8,946 nucleotides of DNA from CAVOBC01 sp963693635 (GCA_963693635.1 CAVOBC010000187.1:1-8946); one strand, 5' to 3'. Counted from the first letter of the stretch, positions 1-6,623 are shown. Numbers and translations are program-made. The notes: generated by a model from the sequence alone, not told the origin.

Positions 1-3
1 AAA

Positions 4-84
4 GACACCGCCGCGCTCGCCTGCCAACCTCCAACCTTCCAACCGAAGCAACCTTCCAATCTTCCGACCGAGGCGAGCGGTGTC
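4..84 (-). terminator. Inverted repeat with G-rich loop at the end of the gltX operon
   Basis: Positions 71-84 (AGGCGAGCGGTGTC) pair with 4-9 plus 15-22 (GACACC and GCTCGCCT), leaving a 5-base bulge at 10-14. On the minus strand this 14-bp stem begins at the stop codon of the last gene and is followed by TTT at the window edge, as in a rho-independent terminator, but the loop of about 48 bases is unusually long. The loop holds an 11-bp direct repeat (CAACCTTCCAA at 32-42 and 49-59), read as GGTTGG/GGAAGG blocks on the transcript side. The pairing is seen directly; the terminator role is inferred, and any U-tract is cut off by the window end. Confidence 0.4.
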
Positions 85-850
85 ATCCGCCCGTTCTCAC
101 GCCAACCGCGGGCGGGTCCTCGGGCGGCCCTGCAAAGCACTGGGCAATTGCCATCCACTGCGCAGCAACGTCACCGGTGACGTTGAGATCGACCTCAGCG
201 ATGTTCCGCCCCTGGGTCACAACGTGACAGAAATCCACGGCGGACCCGGTGATCGAGTTTTCGGCCTCGGGTTCGCCCCAGGTCCAGGTGCCACCGGTCG
301 GCGTCGTCAATTCGACCCACGGCGGCGCACCAGGCACTGCCATTTTTCGATTAACAAACGTCCAGCCAAATGTCCGAACACCGATTTCAGCAATGTTGCG
401 TAGTCGATCGGTGTTCGAGCGGACCACGCCTGTCAGATCATAGATGTCCTGGCCGTGCGCCCATGTCTCCATCTGCCGCGCGGTTGCCATCATCCTGAGA
501 CTCATGTCAGGTCCGACCCATGGGACGCGGCGTTTCGGGTCAAACTGATCCATCGCCTGACACATCTCATCAAAGTAACCCTTCCACAGGTCCAGCAACT
601 CCGCTCCCTTCTCAGGCAACGACCGCAATGGTCCTTGCCGGCGCTCGGCGAGAAAAACCTGGAACTCATCAGGTCTTTTGATGGCAACGATCGCCATCTC
701 ATCCCCGTCGTGCAAGTGCCGGAGAATCTTGCGCGGCGTCCATTCTTTAAACGGGGTCGGCCGGTCCCAGTCGTCATCGCTGAGGTTCCTGAGAAAGTCA
801 AATAGCGCATCACCTTCCCCCTGCAAGTCATCAATCTGCTGCAACGTCAT
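83..850 (-). CDS. TIGR03084 family metal-binding protein (MDMPI/DinB-like fold)
   Basis: Protein of 255 residues resembling the TIGR03084 family, which has the N-terminal fold of mycothiol-dependent maleylpyruvate isomerase. A divalent metal site is suggested by H45 in RHLHDGDE and by E128 and H132 in ARQMETWAHGQD. PTPFKEW (31-37) and the C-terminal stretch DFCHVVTQGRN (206-216, with R215) are family-typical. The reaction is unknown. Gammaproteobacteria are not known to make mycothiol, so an isomerase role cannot be assumed. The ATG at 850-848 is chosen because GGAG (861-858) lies 7 bases upstream and the family begins there; a longer in-frame reading to 946 would only run into gltX. It starts one base after the gltX stop, so the two are probably translated together. 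No signal peptide; cytoplasmic. Family call firm, function open. Confidence 0.85.
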   Translation of the reverse strand: MTLQQIDDLQGEGDALFDFLRNLSDDDWDRPTPFKEWTPRKILRHLHDGDEMAIVAIKRPDEFQVFLAERRQGPLRSLPEKGAELLDLWKGYFDEMCQAMDQFDPKRRVPWVGPDMSLRMMATARQMETWAHGQDIYDLTGVVRSNTDRLRNIAEIGVRTFGWTFVNRKMAVPGAPPWVELTTPTGGTWTWGEPEAENSITGSAVDFCHVVTQGRNIAEVDLNVTGDVAAQWMAIAQCFAGPPEDPPAVGVRTGG

Positions 851-851
851 C

Positions 852-2354
852 TCATAACTCCGAGTCGTTGGGGACGAGACCCCGGTAGTCTTTTTCAAGT
901 TTTTTGAGCTGCTTCTTGGAGACGCCGCCAGCGACAGCAACCGCATGACGCAGACGCGCTCGTGTCAAATCGGGGCCCAGTATCGCCATCGAGTCAAACA
1001 ACGGAGGCGACACTGGCTTGCCACTGATGGCAATGAAGACGGCCGCGAGCACATCGCGGATCGGCAGGTCCATGTCCGCGGCAAGATCGACATAGAGTTG
1101 GTGCAATGTCTCACGCGTCCACTCGCTGAGCGCTTCAGTGCGCCACAGCGCGAACTGTAGCGTCCGCTTAACATCATCGATCGTCTGGCCGCGAACGGTG
1201 AGCGCCTCGGCATCGATTTCCGGCAGGCCCTCAAGCAGGAACGTCGTCATCGGAGCGAACTGACTGAACAGGTCAACCCGCTCTCGCACAAGCGGAATCA
1301 CGCGCAGCAATTGCTCCCGGTTTAACGCCCAGTTCGAGATACGGTCCGCGAACTCCTCGTCATCCATGCGCTCGCGCAACCAGCGACCGTTCAACCACGT
1401 CAGCTTGCCGGCATCGAAGACCGGCGCACCGGTGGAGATCCGCCTGATATCAAAGTTACTCTGCATCTCGGCTACCGAGAAGAGTTCTTCCTGATCCGGC
1501 ATGCTCCAGCCAAGCATCCCCAGGAAATTCAGCAACGCCTCAGGCAAAAAACCCATACGCTCGTAATAGCGAATACTCGTCGCATTCTTGCGCTTGCTGA
1601 GCTTGCTGTGATCCTCGTTTCGAAGCAGCGGCATATGGATGAGACGCGGCATCTCCCAGCCAAGATACTGCGACAAGAGCAGATGCTTGGGCGCACTTGG
1701 AATCCACTCTTCGCCACGAATCACATCGGTGATCTCCATCAGATGGTCGTCAACAACAACGGCAAGGTGATACGTTGGAAAGCCGTCAGTCTTGACCAGC
1801 ACCTGCATGTCGACCTGGGTGTAGTCGATCTCAATGTCGCCGCGCAGTTCATCGTGGATGACACACGCGCCCTCGTCCGGGACCCGCATGCGAATGACGT
1901 GGGGTTCGTTTGCGGCCACCCTTGCCGCGATCTCGTCGGGCGGGAGCGACAGGCAGTGCCCGTCATAACGCGGCGTCTCCTTCGCCAGTTGTTGTTCACG
2001 CCGCATCGCGTCCAGGCGCTCGGACGTGCAAAAACACGGAAACGCATGACCCGCTTCCACTAACTGAGTAGCGTACCGGGCGTAGATGTCCAGACGCTCG
2101 CTCTGGCGGTAGGGTCCGAACGGACCGCCGATGTCTGGCCCTTCATCCCACTCAATGCCCAGCCATTTGAGGGACGACAGAATGTTGTCCGACGACGCCG
2201 AGGTGCTGCGCGCGACGTCGGTGTCTTCAATGCGTAAAACAAACTGACCGCCCTGGCTGTGCGCATGAACCATTGAGAAGAGCGCCATGTAAGCCGTCCC
2301 GACATGGGGATCTCCGGTCGGCGATGGCGCGACCCGGGTGCGAATAGTCGTCAT
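852..2354 (-). CDS. gltX: Glutamyl-tRNA synthetase
   Basis: Class I aminoacyl-tRNA synthetase that charges tRNA-Glu with glutamate in the cytoplasm using ATP. The 500-residue length is normal. The Rossmann-fold signature is PSPTGDPHVGT, with the HIGH-box as HVGT at 17-20. The KMSKS loop is KLSKR at 251-255, preceded by HMPLLRNEDHS. VIRGEEW (211-217) is the usual active-site block. A zinc-site-like set C107, C109, Y130, C134 (CFC ... YDGHC) is present. The C-terminal anticodon-binding helical domain is complete to the TGA at 854-852. ATG at 2354-2352 is the only good start in front of the conserved TTIRTRVAPSPTG; no strong Shine-Dalgarno sequence precedes it. Only one GluRS is visible, and whether it is discriminating cannot be told. 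The TIGR03084 gene follows after one base. Confidence 0.97.
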   Translation of the reverse strand: MTTIRTRVAPSPTGDPHVGTAYMALFSMVHAHSQGGQFVLRIEDTDVARSTSASSDNILSSLKWLGIEWDEGPDIGGPFGPYRQSERLDIYARYATQLVEAGHAFPCFCTSERLDAMRREQQLAKETPRYDGHCLSLPPDEIAARVAANEPHVIRMRVPDEGACVIHDELRGDIEIDYTQVDMQVLVKTDGFPTYHLAVVVDDHLMEITDVIRGEEWIPSAPKHLLLSQYLGWEMPRLIHMPLLRNEDHSKLSKRKNATSIRYYERMGFLPEALLNFLGMLGWSMPDQEELFSVAEMQSNFDIRRISTGAPVFDAGKLTWLNGRWLRERMDDEEFADRISNWALNREQLLRVIPLVRERVDLFSQFAPMTTFLLEGLPEIDAEALTVRGQTIDDVKRTLQFALWRTEALSEWTRETLHQLYVDLAADMDLPIRDVLAAVFIAISGKPVSPPLFDSMAILGPDLTRARLRHAVAVAGGVSKKQLKKLEKDYRGLVPNDSEL

Positions 2355-2409
2355 TGAACAATCACTGATGTTTTGGATGGGTGAATTCAGCGCGAGAAAC
2401 TTGGATCTC

Positions 2410-2431
2410 CGAGCCGACCTAACGCGGCTCG
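2410..2431 (-). other. 7-bp stem hairpin between the amidase remnant and gltX
   Basis: CGAGCCG (2410-2416) and CGGCTCG (2425-2431) form a perfect 7-bp stem with an 8-base loop. It sits 25 bases after the last amidase codon and 56 bases before the gltX start. The minus-strand sequence after it has only GTTTC, not a U-run, so it is a poor intrinsic terminator. It may be the old amidase terminator or part of a gltX leader. The pairing is seen; the role is a guess. Confidence 0.3.
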
Positions 2432-2455
2432 AACGATCAAGCCGGCGACCTCAGC

Positions 2456-2888
2456 TCAGTCGCCGTATCCTGGAGGCGGCACGAAACCAACCACTACCTC
2501 CGCCAGCAAGCGAGCGAATTCGATCGCTCGAGTAGTCATTCGAATTCACCGCTGACCAGTTTTGCAACCGTGTCCGCGTCTTCCGTCGCGACCTTGTCCG
2601 CCAGATGCGGATAACCCCAGGTCGTCGCGAGTCCCGCAATGCTATAGGACTCCTTGATCGTGACCGGCACGCCGCGCAACGGACCAAACTCGTCGCCACC
2701 GGCGTGTCTGCGGTCGGCGACCGCCGCGGCTTCAAGGGCACGGTCGAGCCCCCCACGACAACGGCGTTGACTTCAGCGTCCAGGCGTTCGCTCCGATCGA
2801 TGAAATACGTGGCAAGCTCAACCGCTGAGATCCCCCCTGACCGGGTCAATTCGGCCAGCTGGACTGCGCTGCGGCAGGCGTTATTCAT
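2456..2888 (-). pseudogene. Amidase-family (GatA-like) pseudogene, frameshifted and internally deleted
   Basis: Three pieces of one amidase can be read in order. From ATG 2888 the first frame gives SAVQLAELTRSGGISAVELA and RLDAEVNAVVV, the typical amidase N-terminus. At the run of six G on the minus strand (2749-2754) the frame shifts, and the second frame reads LDRALEAA, then GPLRGVPVTIKES with the catalytic lysine, then ATTWGYPHLADKVATEDADT, ending with TGA at 2538-2536. The third frame, from 2539 to TGA 2458-2456, reads TTRAIEFARLLAEV ... FVPPPGYGD, a typical amidase C-terminus. The middle of the protein, with the glycine- and serine-rich signature and both catalytic serines, is gone. About 140 of some 470 codons remain, so it cannot work as an amidase. 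It lies in the same direction as gltX and divergent from dusA. Confidence 0.82.
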
Positions 2889-2931
2889 GGTTTCGGACCG
2901 GATGTTGATGCGCTGGATGGTACACTATCGC

Positions 2932-3957
2932 ATGCCGATTCTCCCGATCCACGACCCTCTTCACCACCCGACCACATGGCCGGACAGGCGACTTGCCGTC
3001 GCGCCGATGATGGGCTGCACGGACCGACACTTCCGGGTCCTGGCACGGGTCCTCGCACCCAACTGCCTGCTCTACACCGAAATGGTCACGACCGGCGCTT
3101 TAACCCTTGGCGACCCGGACCGGTTTCTCCGCCACGGCACGGATGCGCCTTGCGCACTTCAGGTCGGCGGCAACGAACCAGGCGCCCTCGCTCAGTGTGC
3201 CGTGCTCGCCGAGGCAGCCGGTTACCAGGAGATCAATCTGAACGCGGGCTGCCCCAGCGATCGGGTACAGCAAGGCGGAATCGGAGCATGCCTGATGTCA
3301 TCTCCTCGCCTGGTCGCAGACGCGTTGAAGGCGATGCGCGCGCACACCTCCATTCCGGTGACCATCAAAACCCGCATCGGCATCGACGACGCCGACTCTT
3401 TTGAGCACTTCCGACGTTTCGTCGACGTAGCGGCAGGCTCTGGGATCGACACATTTATCGTCCACGCGCGCAAAGCCGTGTTAACCGGTCTGTCGCCGAA
3501 GCAAAACCGTGAGATACCGCCGCTTCGGTATGATTTTGTCTATCGTGTTAAGGAGACTTATCCAGAGCTTCATTTCGTCCTGAATGGCGGACTATTGAGC
3601 GGGAAATGCAGTACGATTGCAGCGACCATCCTGCACCTTGAGTCCCTGGACGGGATCATGATTGGCCGTCAGGCCTACGCTGACCCGATGGTACTGGCAG
3701 AGTTGGAATACCACATTTTTGGCACCAGCAGGCCCAATCGCTGGGGGGTTCTGAATGAATATCGCAAATACATTGAGGAGGAAATCCAATCGGGAACCCC
3801 ACTCAGATACATGGCGCGCCACCTCCTCGGCTTCGTGCAGGGCCTGCCAGGCGCCCGGCGTTTCCGACGTTACCTTTCCGAGCACATGTTCGATCCGTCC
3901 TCCGGCATCGATGTCATTGACGCCGCTCTGGCAGAATCAGGAGTCCGCCCATGCTGA
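2932..3957 (+). CDS. dusA: tRNA-dihydrouridine(20/20a) synthase DusA
   Basis: FMN enzyme that reduces uridine 20/20a in the tRNA D-loop to dihydrouridine with NADPH. From the chosen ATG it has 341 residues, the usual DusA length. VAPMMGCTDRHFR (23-35) begins the TIM barrel. The catalytic cysteine is C107 in NLNAGCPSDRVQQGGIGAC. K146 (TIKTRIG) and H178 (VHARKA) are FMN/tRNA-contact residues. VHARKAVLTGLSPKQNREIPPL is the DusA-specific block, NGG (218-220) and GRQAYADP (245-252) bind the FMN phosphate, and a helical C-terminal domain follows. In-frame ATGs at 2887, 2902, 2908 and 2917 are alternatives; 2932 best matches where homologs begin, but the only purine-rich block, GGATGG, is 11 bases upstream. 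The start is therefore uncertain by up to 15 codons. The stop overlaps the TerB-like gene. Confidence 0.95.
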   Translation: MPILPIHDPLHHPTTWPDRRLAVAPMMGCTDRHFRVLARVLAPNCLLYTEMVTTGALTLGDPDRFLRHGTDAPCALQVGGNEPGALAQCAVLAEAAGYQEINLNAGCPSDRVQQGGIGACLMSSPRLVADALKAMRAHTSIPVTIKTRIGIDDADSFEHFRRFVDVAAGSGIDTFIVHARKAVLTGLSPKQNREIPPLRYDFVYRVKETYPELHFVLNGGLLSGKCSTIAATILHLESLDGIMIGRQAYADPMVLAELEYHIFGTSRPNRWGVLNEYRKYIEEEIQSGTPLRYMARHLLGFVQGLPGARRFRRYLSEHMFDPSSGIDVIDAALAESGVRPC

Positions 3958-4409
3958 AGGCGATCAAAGCATTCTTTGATGACCGTTTGTCCGTTGACGC
4001 GGACGACAGCGCTGCCGAACGTCGGCTGGAATTACAACTGGCGACGGCCGCTCTGCTCATTGAGGTCGCTCGCTCAGACAGCACGGAACGCGATGTAGAA
4101 AAGACTGAAATCCTGACCAGTCTCCAACGGACATTTGAGTTGGATAAAACCCAACTCGATGCGCTCGTGAACCTGGCCGAGGCCGAGGCCGAAGAGGCAA
4201 CCGACGTCTTTCAATTCACCAAGCTGGTCAATGACGCGTACGGTCGCGAAGAGAAGATTGAACTCGCAGAAAATCTCTGGCGAGTCGCCTACGCTGACGG
4301 CCGCCTCGACCGTTTTGAAGAGCACTTCATCCGCAAGGTCGCAGGTCTCATTCATCTGCCACACACGGAGTTCATCAAGTCCAAGCTACGCGCCAGGAAT
4401 CAAATCTAG
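3951..4409 (+). CDS. TerB-like protein (COG4103)
   Basis: Small all-helical cytoplasmic protein of 152 residues resembling the COG4103 TerB-like family. Acidic clusters typical of the fold are ARSDSTERDVEKTE (40-53) and YADGRLDRFEEHFI (114-127), with AEAEAEEATDVFQFTKLVN (77-95) between them. The first cluster departs from the common ADGxxxxEE pattern, so one of the two metal-binding half-sites may be weak. No other ter gene is nearby, so tellurite resistance should not be inferred; the role of these stand-alone proteins is unknown. The ATG overlaps the last 7 bases of dusA and AGGAG (3939-3943) lies 7 bases upstream inside dusA, so the pair is almost certainly translationally coupled. No signal peptide. 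Confidence 0.88.
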   Translation: MLKAIKAFFDDRLSVDADDSAAERRLELQLATAALLIEVARSDSTERDVEKTEILTSLQRTFELDKTQLDALVNLAEAEAEEATDVFQFTKLVNDAYGREEKIELAENLWRVAYADGRLDRFEEHFIRKVAGLIHLPHTEFIKSKLRARNQI

Positions 4410-4530
4410 CAGCATCTCACGGTGCCGGATTGCCGCGCTGTCACACACGGAACTCATGGCAGCATATTGCTTTAGTTCCATGAAAGGCTGCGAACGGTCG
4501 ATCGACAAGCGATTTTGCGTGGACTCTCGT

Positions 4531-4587
4531 CCATTGATTTCCGCCCCGTTGATTTCCGCCCCGTTGATTTCCGCCCCGTTGATTTCG
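4531..4587. repeat. 15-bp tandem repeat, about four copies, in the convergent intergenic region
   Basis: The unit GTTGATTTCCGCCCC recurs with period 15: the GTTGATTT part starts at 4548, 4563 and 4578, with a variant ATTGATTT at 4533. The final copy lacks one C after TTTC. The repeat lies in the 289-base gap (4410-4698) between the convergent TerB-like and STAS genes. No convincing gene or terminator was seen elsewhere in that gap. Because 15 is a multiple of three, every stop-free frame encodes a pentapeptide: EINGA on the minus strand, DFRPV or LISAP on the plus strand. Repeat seen directly; function unknown. Confidence 0.9.
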
Positions 4588-4698
4588 CCACTCATCTCGC
4601 GAGTGATCTTGCCAACGCGCTCGAGAAGCACTCGGCGGACGGGAATCCGTGTTGGGCGGACCTCACGCTCGCATCCGTAGCGGGCGTAGGTCCCGGAC

Positions 4699-5205
4699 TC
4701 AACCTCTGGCAGAGCGAGCGTGTTCGCCCTGCAGCGCATCTACAAGATCGGTGAAGGCGGTGCGATTCGCCTCACTAAGCCCCATCAACACACGGTGACA
4801 TTCGATGACGTGGGCGCGCAGTTCCTTCTCGGCGACCGAAACCGTAGGCAGTTGTTCGTAGCCGCAGGTCGGCTGCGCATCACCGGTCACCATGACGAAA
4901 ATCTGATCAAAGCCCATCGCACGCATGATCCGGTTGACGTCATCATTCCCTGAAACGATCGTTGGCAGCGTGCCGTAGATATCGTGCACGCGTGCCGAGA
5001 GCCTGGCGAGCATCCCGAGATTGGTGCTGTCGATTGAAGTGACGTCGGTGAGGTCGATGACCAGCGTTCGGTACTCGTCCTCCGCTTTTAGCCGTTCGCC
5101 GAACGCGGCAATCGTTGGCGCCAGCAGTACGCGCATCTCACCGATCAGCTTGAGCACCTGGAGCCCATCTGTACGCGCATATAATATTCGGCTCGCTTCA
5201 TTCAC
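4699..5205 (-). CDS. STAS-domain anti-sigma factor antagonist, HsbA-like
   Basis: Protein of 168 residues from the chosen start. Residues about 5-105 form a STAS domain: ILYARTDGLQVLKLIGEMR, then LVIDLTDVTSIDSTNLGML with the predicted phosphorylated serine S60, then NRIMRAMGFDQIF. A helical extension of about 50 residues follows (EKELRAHVIECHRVLMGLSE, NRTAFTDLVDAL), as in HsbA of Pseudomonas. Proteins of this kind bind an anti-sigma factor or effector when dephosphorylated. It lies downstream of and in the same direction as the PP2C phosphatase, 200 bases away, which supports a phosphatase-substrate pair. GTG 5205 is preferred because homologs begin right before the STAS strand and AGAGAG lies 8 bases upstream. 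ATG 5238 (AGG directly adjacent) and TTG 5247 are alternatives. Which anti-sigma factor it binds is unknown; no flgM is here. Confidence 0.88.
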   Translation of the reverse strand: MNEASRILYARTDGLQVLKLIGEMRVLLAPTIAAFGERLKAEDEYRTLVIDLTDVTSIDSTNLGMLARLSARVHDIYGTLPTIVSGNDDVNRIMRAMGFDQIFVMVTGDAQPTCGYEQLPTVSVAEKELRAHVIECHRVLMGLSEANRTAFTDLVDALQGEHARSARG

Positions 5206-5405
5206 GCCGTTCGCTCTCTTCGCGGTCCGTCTTTCCATCCTTGCCAAACGGTCACGTCTTGTTGGTGGGCGGCCTTACACAATTCCCGGCTGCCGGTTGT
5301 CTTTCTGTCCGCCTGTCAATTCACGTCGGTCAGCACGCGTCGCATCGGGCTCCCCGCCATTCTCGGACCGGAGAACGGCGCTGACTGCACGCCCGGCTGT
5401 GCCCA

Positions 5406-6551
5406 TCATCCTGCCGCGCGGCCGACAGACATTACCGCGATGTCGTCCGGCCAACGTTGTGGCGAACCTGCCAGCCCCAGTTTCCCAACAAGTGCATCGA
5501 GGTCGCCTGAGGTACATCTTACCAGCCGGGCCAGCGTTTCCTCCTTCTGCGCAACGGTCATCGGGTCCATGGTTTCCAGCACTCCATCGGAAAAGAGCAC
5601 AATTTGAAAGGCGACAAGCCCGTAGACCGTCTGATCCTGGTACACCGACGCCGCGCGCAAACCCAGAGGGACTCCCTCGCCTTCGAGCGCCTGCGTGTCT
5701 GCATCGGTCAGCAGAAGCGGTGCCGGAAAGTGACCCGCGTTCGCAAAACGCAGCACTGACTGCTCACTGTCATAGACCGCGAGGAACAACGTCACGTACT
5801 GGGCCAGTCCGAGGTCACCCACCCACTCGTTCAGGCGGGACAACATCATCGATGGCACCGCCTCCGGCATTGTCCGCAGCGACGAGATCATCGTCTTGAG
5901 AGCAGCCGTGACCATGCCGCCGGGGGTGCCATGACCTGATACGTCTGCAATCAAGAAAACGGTTTTCGTCTCGGTCAATTCAAAGTAGTCAACAAAGTCA
6001 CCGGACAGGTCGAGTACGGGGAGGACGAAATGCGCAAAGCTCATGTCCCCGATCGACCCGGCAGTTGGCGGCAGCAACCGATGTTGCACTTCGACCGCGT
6101 CACGCATATCCGCTTGGCGATACACCTGCTCTGCCCGCACGCCGGCGCACTGGGCAGCGTTTATGCAACGCGACACCCGCCAGTTGAAGCGCTCAACATC
6201 CGGCAACGGCAATACCTGGTAGTCGGCGCCCGCATGGAGAAGGGTGAGAACGTCATGATTCACGTCGCCGTCCGGCGGCCCGCACAACAATAATGGTACA
6301 TCTTGCTCGTCGACAAAACGCTGCAGCCGACCATCGGCGACCGCGGGGTTGGAGATTGCAGCAATGACAAGGCCGCGATCCGGAACGCCGGGCTGCGCTT
6401 CGCGGATGTCATCGATGACTGTCACGGCGAAGCCCTTAGCCTTTAGCGCCGGTACGAGCGATGCAATCGATGCGACTGTCGCCTGTGTCTGCTCTGCTGG
6501 CGAGATAACCGCGGCAGTTTCAGAAAGAACAAGGAGGCTCTCCCTCACCAT
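5406..6551 (-). CDS. PP2C/SpoIIE-family serine phosphatase with degenerate receiver domain, HsbR-like
   Basis: Protein of 381 residues. Residues about 1-130 look like a response-regulator receiver but lack the phosphorylation residues: the strand normally ending in the acceptor Asp reads LVIAAISNP (A65 at the Asp position), the first strand reads LLVLSETAAV without the acidic pair, and GADYQVLPLP lacks the conserved Lys. A helical linker ends in VQHRLLPP, as in SpoIIE phosphatases. The PP2C domain keeps its metal-binding motifs: SGDF (183-186), ADVSGHG (202-208), NAGH (271-274), SDG (321-323) and PDDI (368-371). It should dephosphorylate a phosphoserine STAS protein, most likely the next gene. 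ATG 6551 is used; GTG 6578 is an in-frame alternative, and neither has a clear Shine-Dalgarno sequence of its own. The start overlaps the stop of a possible leader ORF. Cytoplasmic. Confidence 0.9.
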   Translation of the reverse strand: MVRESLLVLSETAAVISPAEQTQATVASIASLVPALKAKGFAVTVIDDIREAQPGVPDRGLVIAAISNPAVADGRLQRFVDEQDVPLLLCGPPDGDVNHDVLTLLHAGADYQVLPLPDVERFNWRVSRCINAAQCAGVRAEQVYRQADMRDAVEVQHRLLPPTAGSIGDMSFAHFVLPVLDLSGDFVDYFELTETKTVFLIADVSGHGTPGGMVTAALKTMISSLRTMPEAVPSMMLSRLNEWVGDLGLAQYVTLFLAVYDSEQSVLRFANAGHFPAPLLLTDADTQALEGEGVPLGLRAASVYQDQTVYGLVAFQIVLFSDGVLETMDPMTVAQKEETLARLVRCTSGDLDALVGKLGLAGSPQRWPDDIAVMSVGRAAG

Positions 6552-6604
6552 GGACACGAGTTTGTGCAGTGGAAACACGCAACGGCCGACGCCTCATCAT
6601 GCAT
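6545..6604 (-). other. Possible 19-codon leader ORF overlapping the phosphatase start
   Basis: ATG at 6604-6602 has GGAG (6616-6613) 8 bases upstream and opens a frame encoding MHDEASAVACFHCTNSCPW, ending with TGA at 6547-6545. That stop lies within the first codons of the phosphatase (ATGGTGA, 6551-6545), the arrangement of translational coupling. It would supply the ribosome-loading site that the phosphatase gene lacks. A 5-bp stem (CTGGA 6618-6614 with TCCAG 6609-6605) could hide the GGAG. The peptide resembles nothing I know. It may be chance. Confidence 0.35.
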
Positions 6605-6623
6605 CTGGAAAGCTCCAGGAAGA

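Noticed and set aside
851..946. Longer N-terminus of 32 codons for the TIGR03084 protein
   Set aside because: It overlaps the gltX C-terminus in another frame, while ATG 850 has a proper GGAG and fits the family start.
2338..2535. Plus-strand open frame of 65 codons between gltX and the amidase remnant
   Set aside because: Antisense to the gltX start and the amidase C-terminus, no homology, no ribosome-binding site.
2605..2931. Longer N-terminus for DusA of about 109 codons
   Set aside because: It lies antisense to the amidase remnant, is rich in Arg and Ser with no DusA homology, and DusA proteins begin close to the VAPM block.
4386..4739. Minus-strand open frame of 117 codons with AEING repeats
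   Set aside because: It overlaps the ends of both flanking genes and has no clear start signal or known domain; three to four pentapeptides are too few to call a pentapeptide-repeat protein.
4515..4754. Plus-strand open frame of 79 codons across the 15-bp repeat
   Set aside because: TTG start without a Shine-Dalgarno sequence, no recognised family, and it runs antisense into the STAS gene; kept only as part of the repeat finding.
5291..5319. Promoter for the STAS gene based on TTGACA at 5319-5314
   Set aside because: The -35 is perfect but the sequence 16-18 bases downstream (CCGGCA) is not a -10, so it is probably chance.
5021..5899. Plus-strand open frame of 292 codons
   Set aside because: It is antisense to the STAS and phosphatase genes, has a low-complexity Arg/Ser/Pro composition, and the minus-strand frames carry clear protein motifs.
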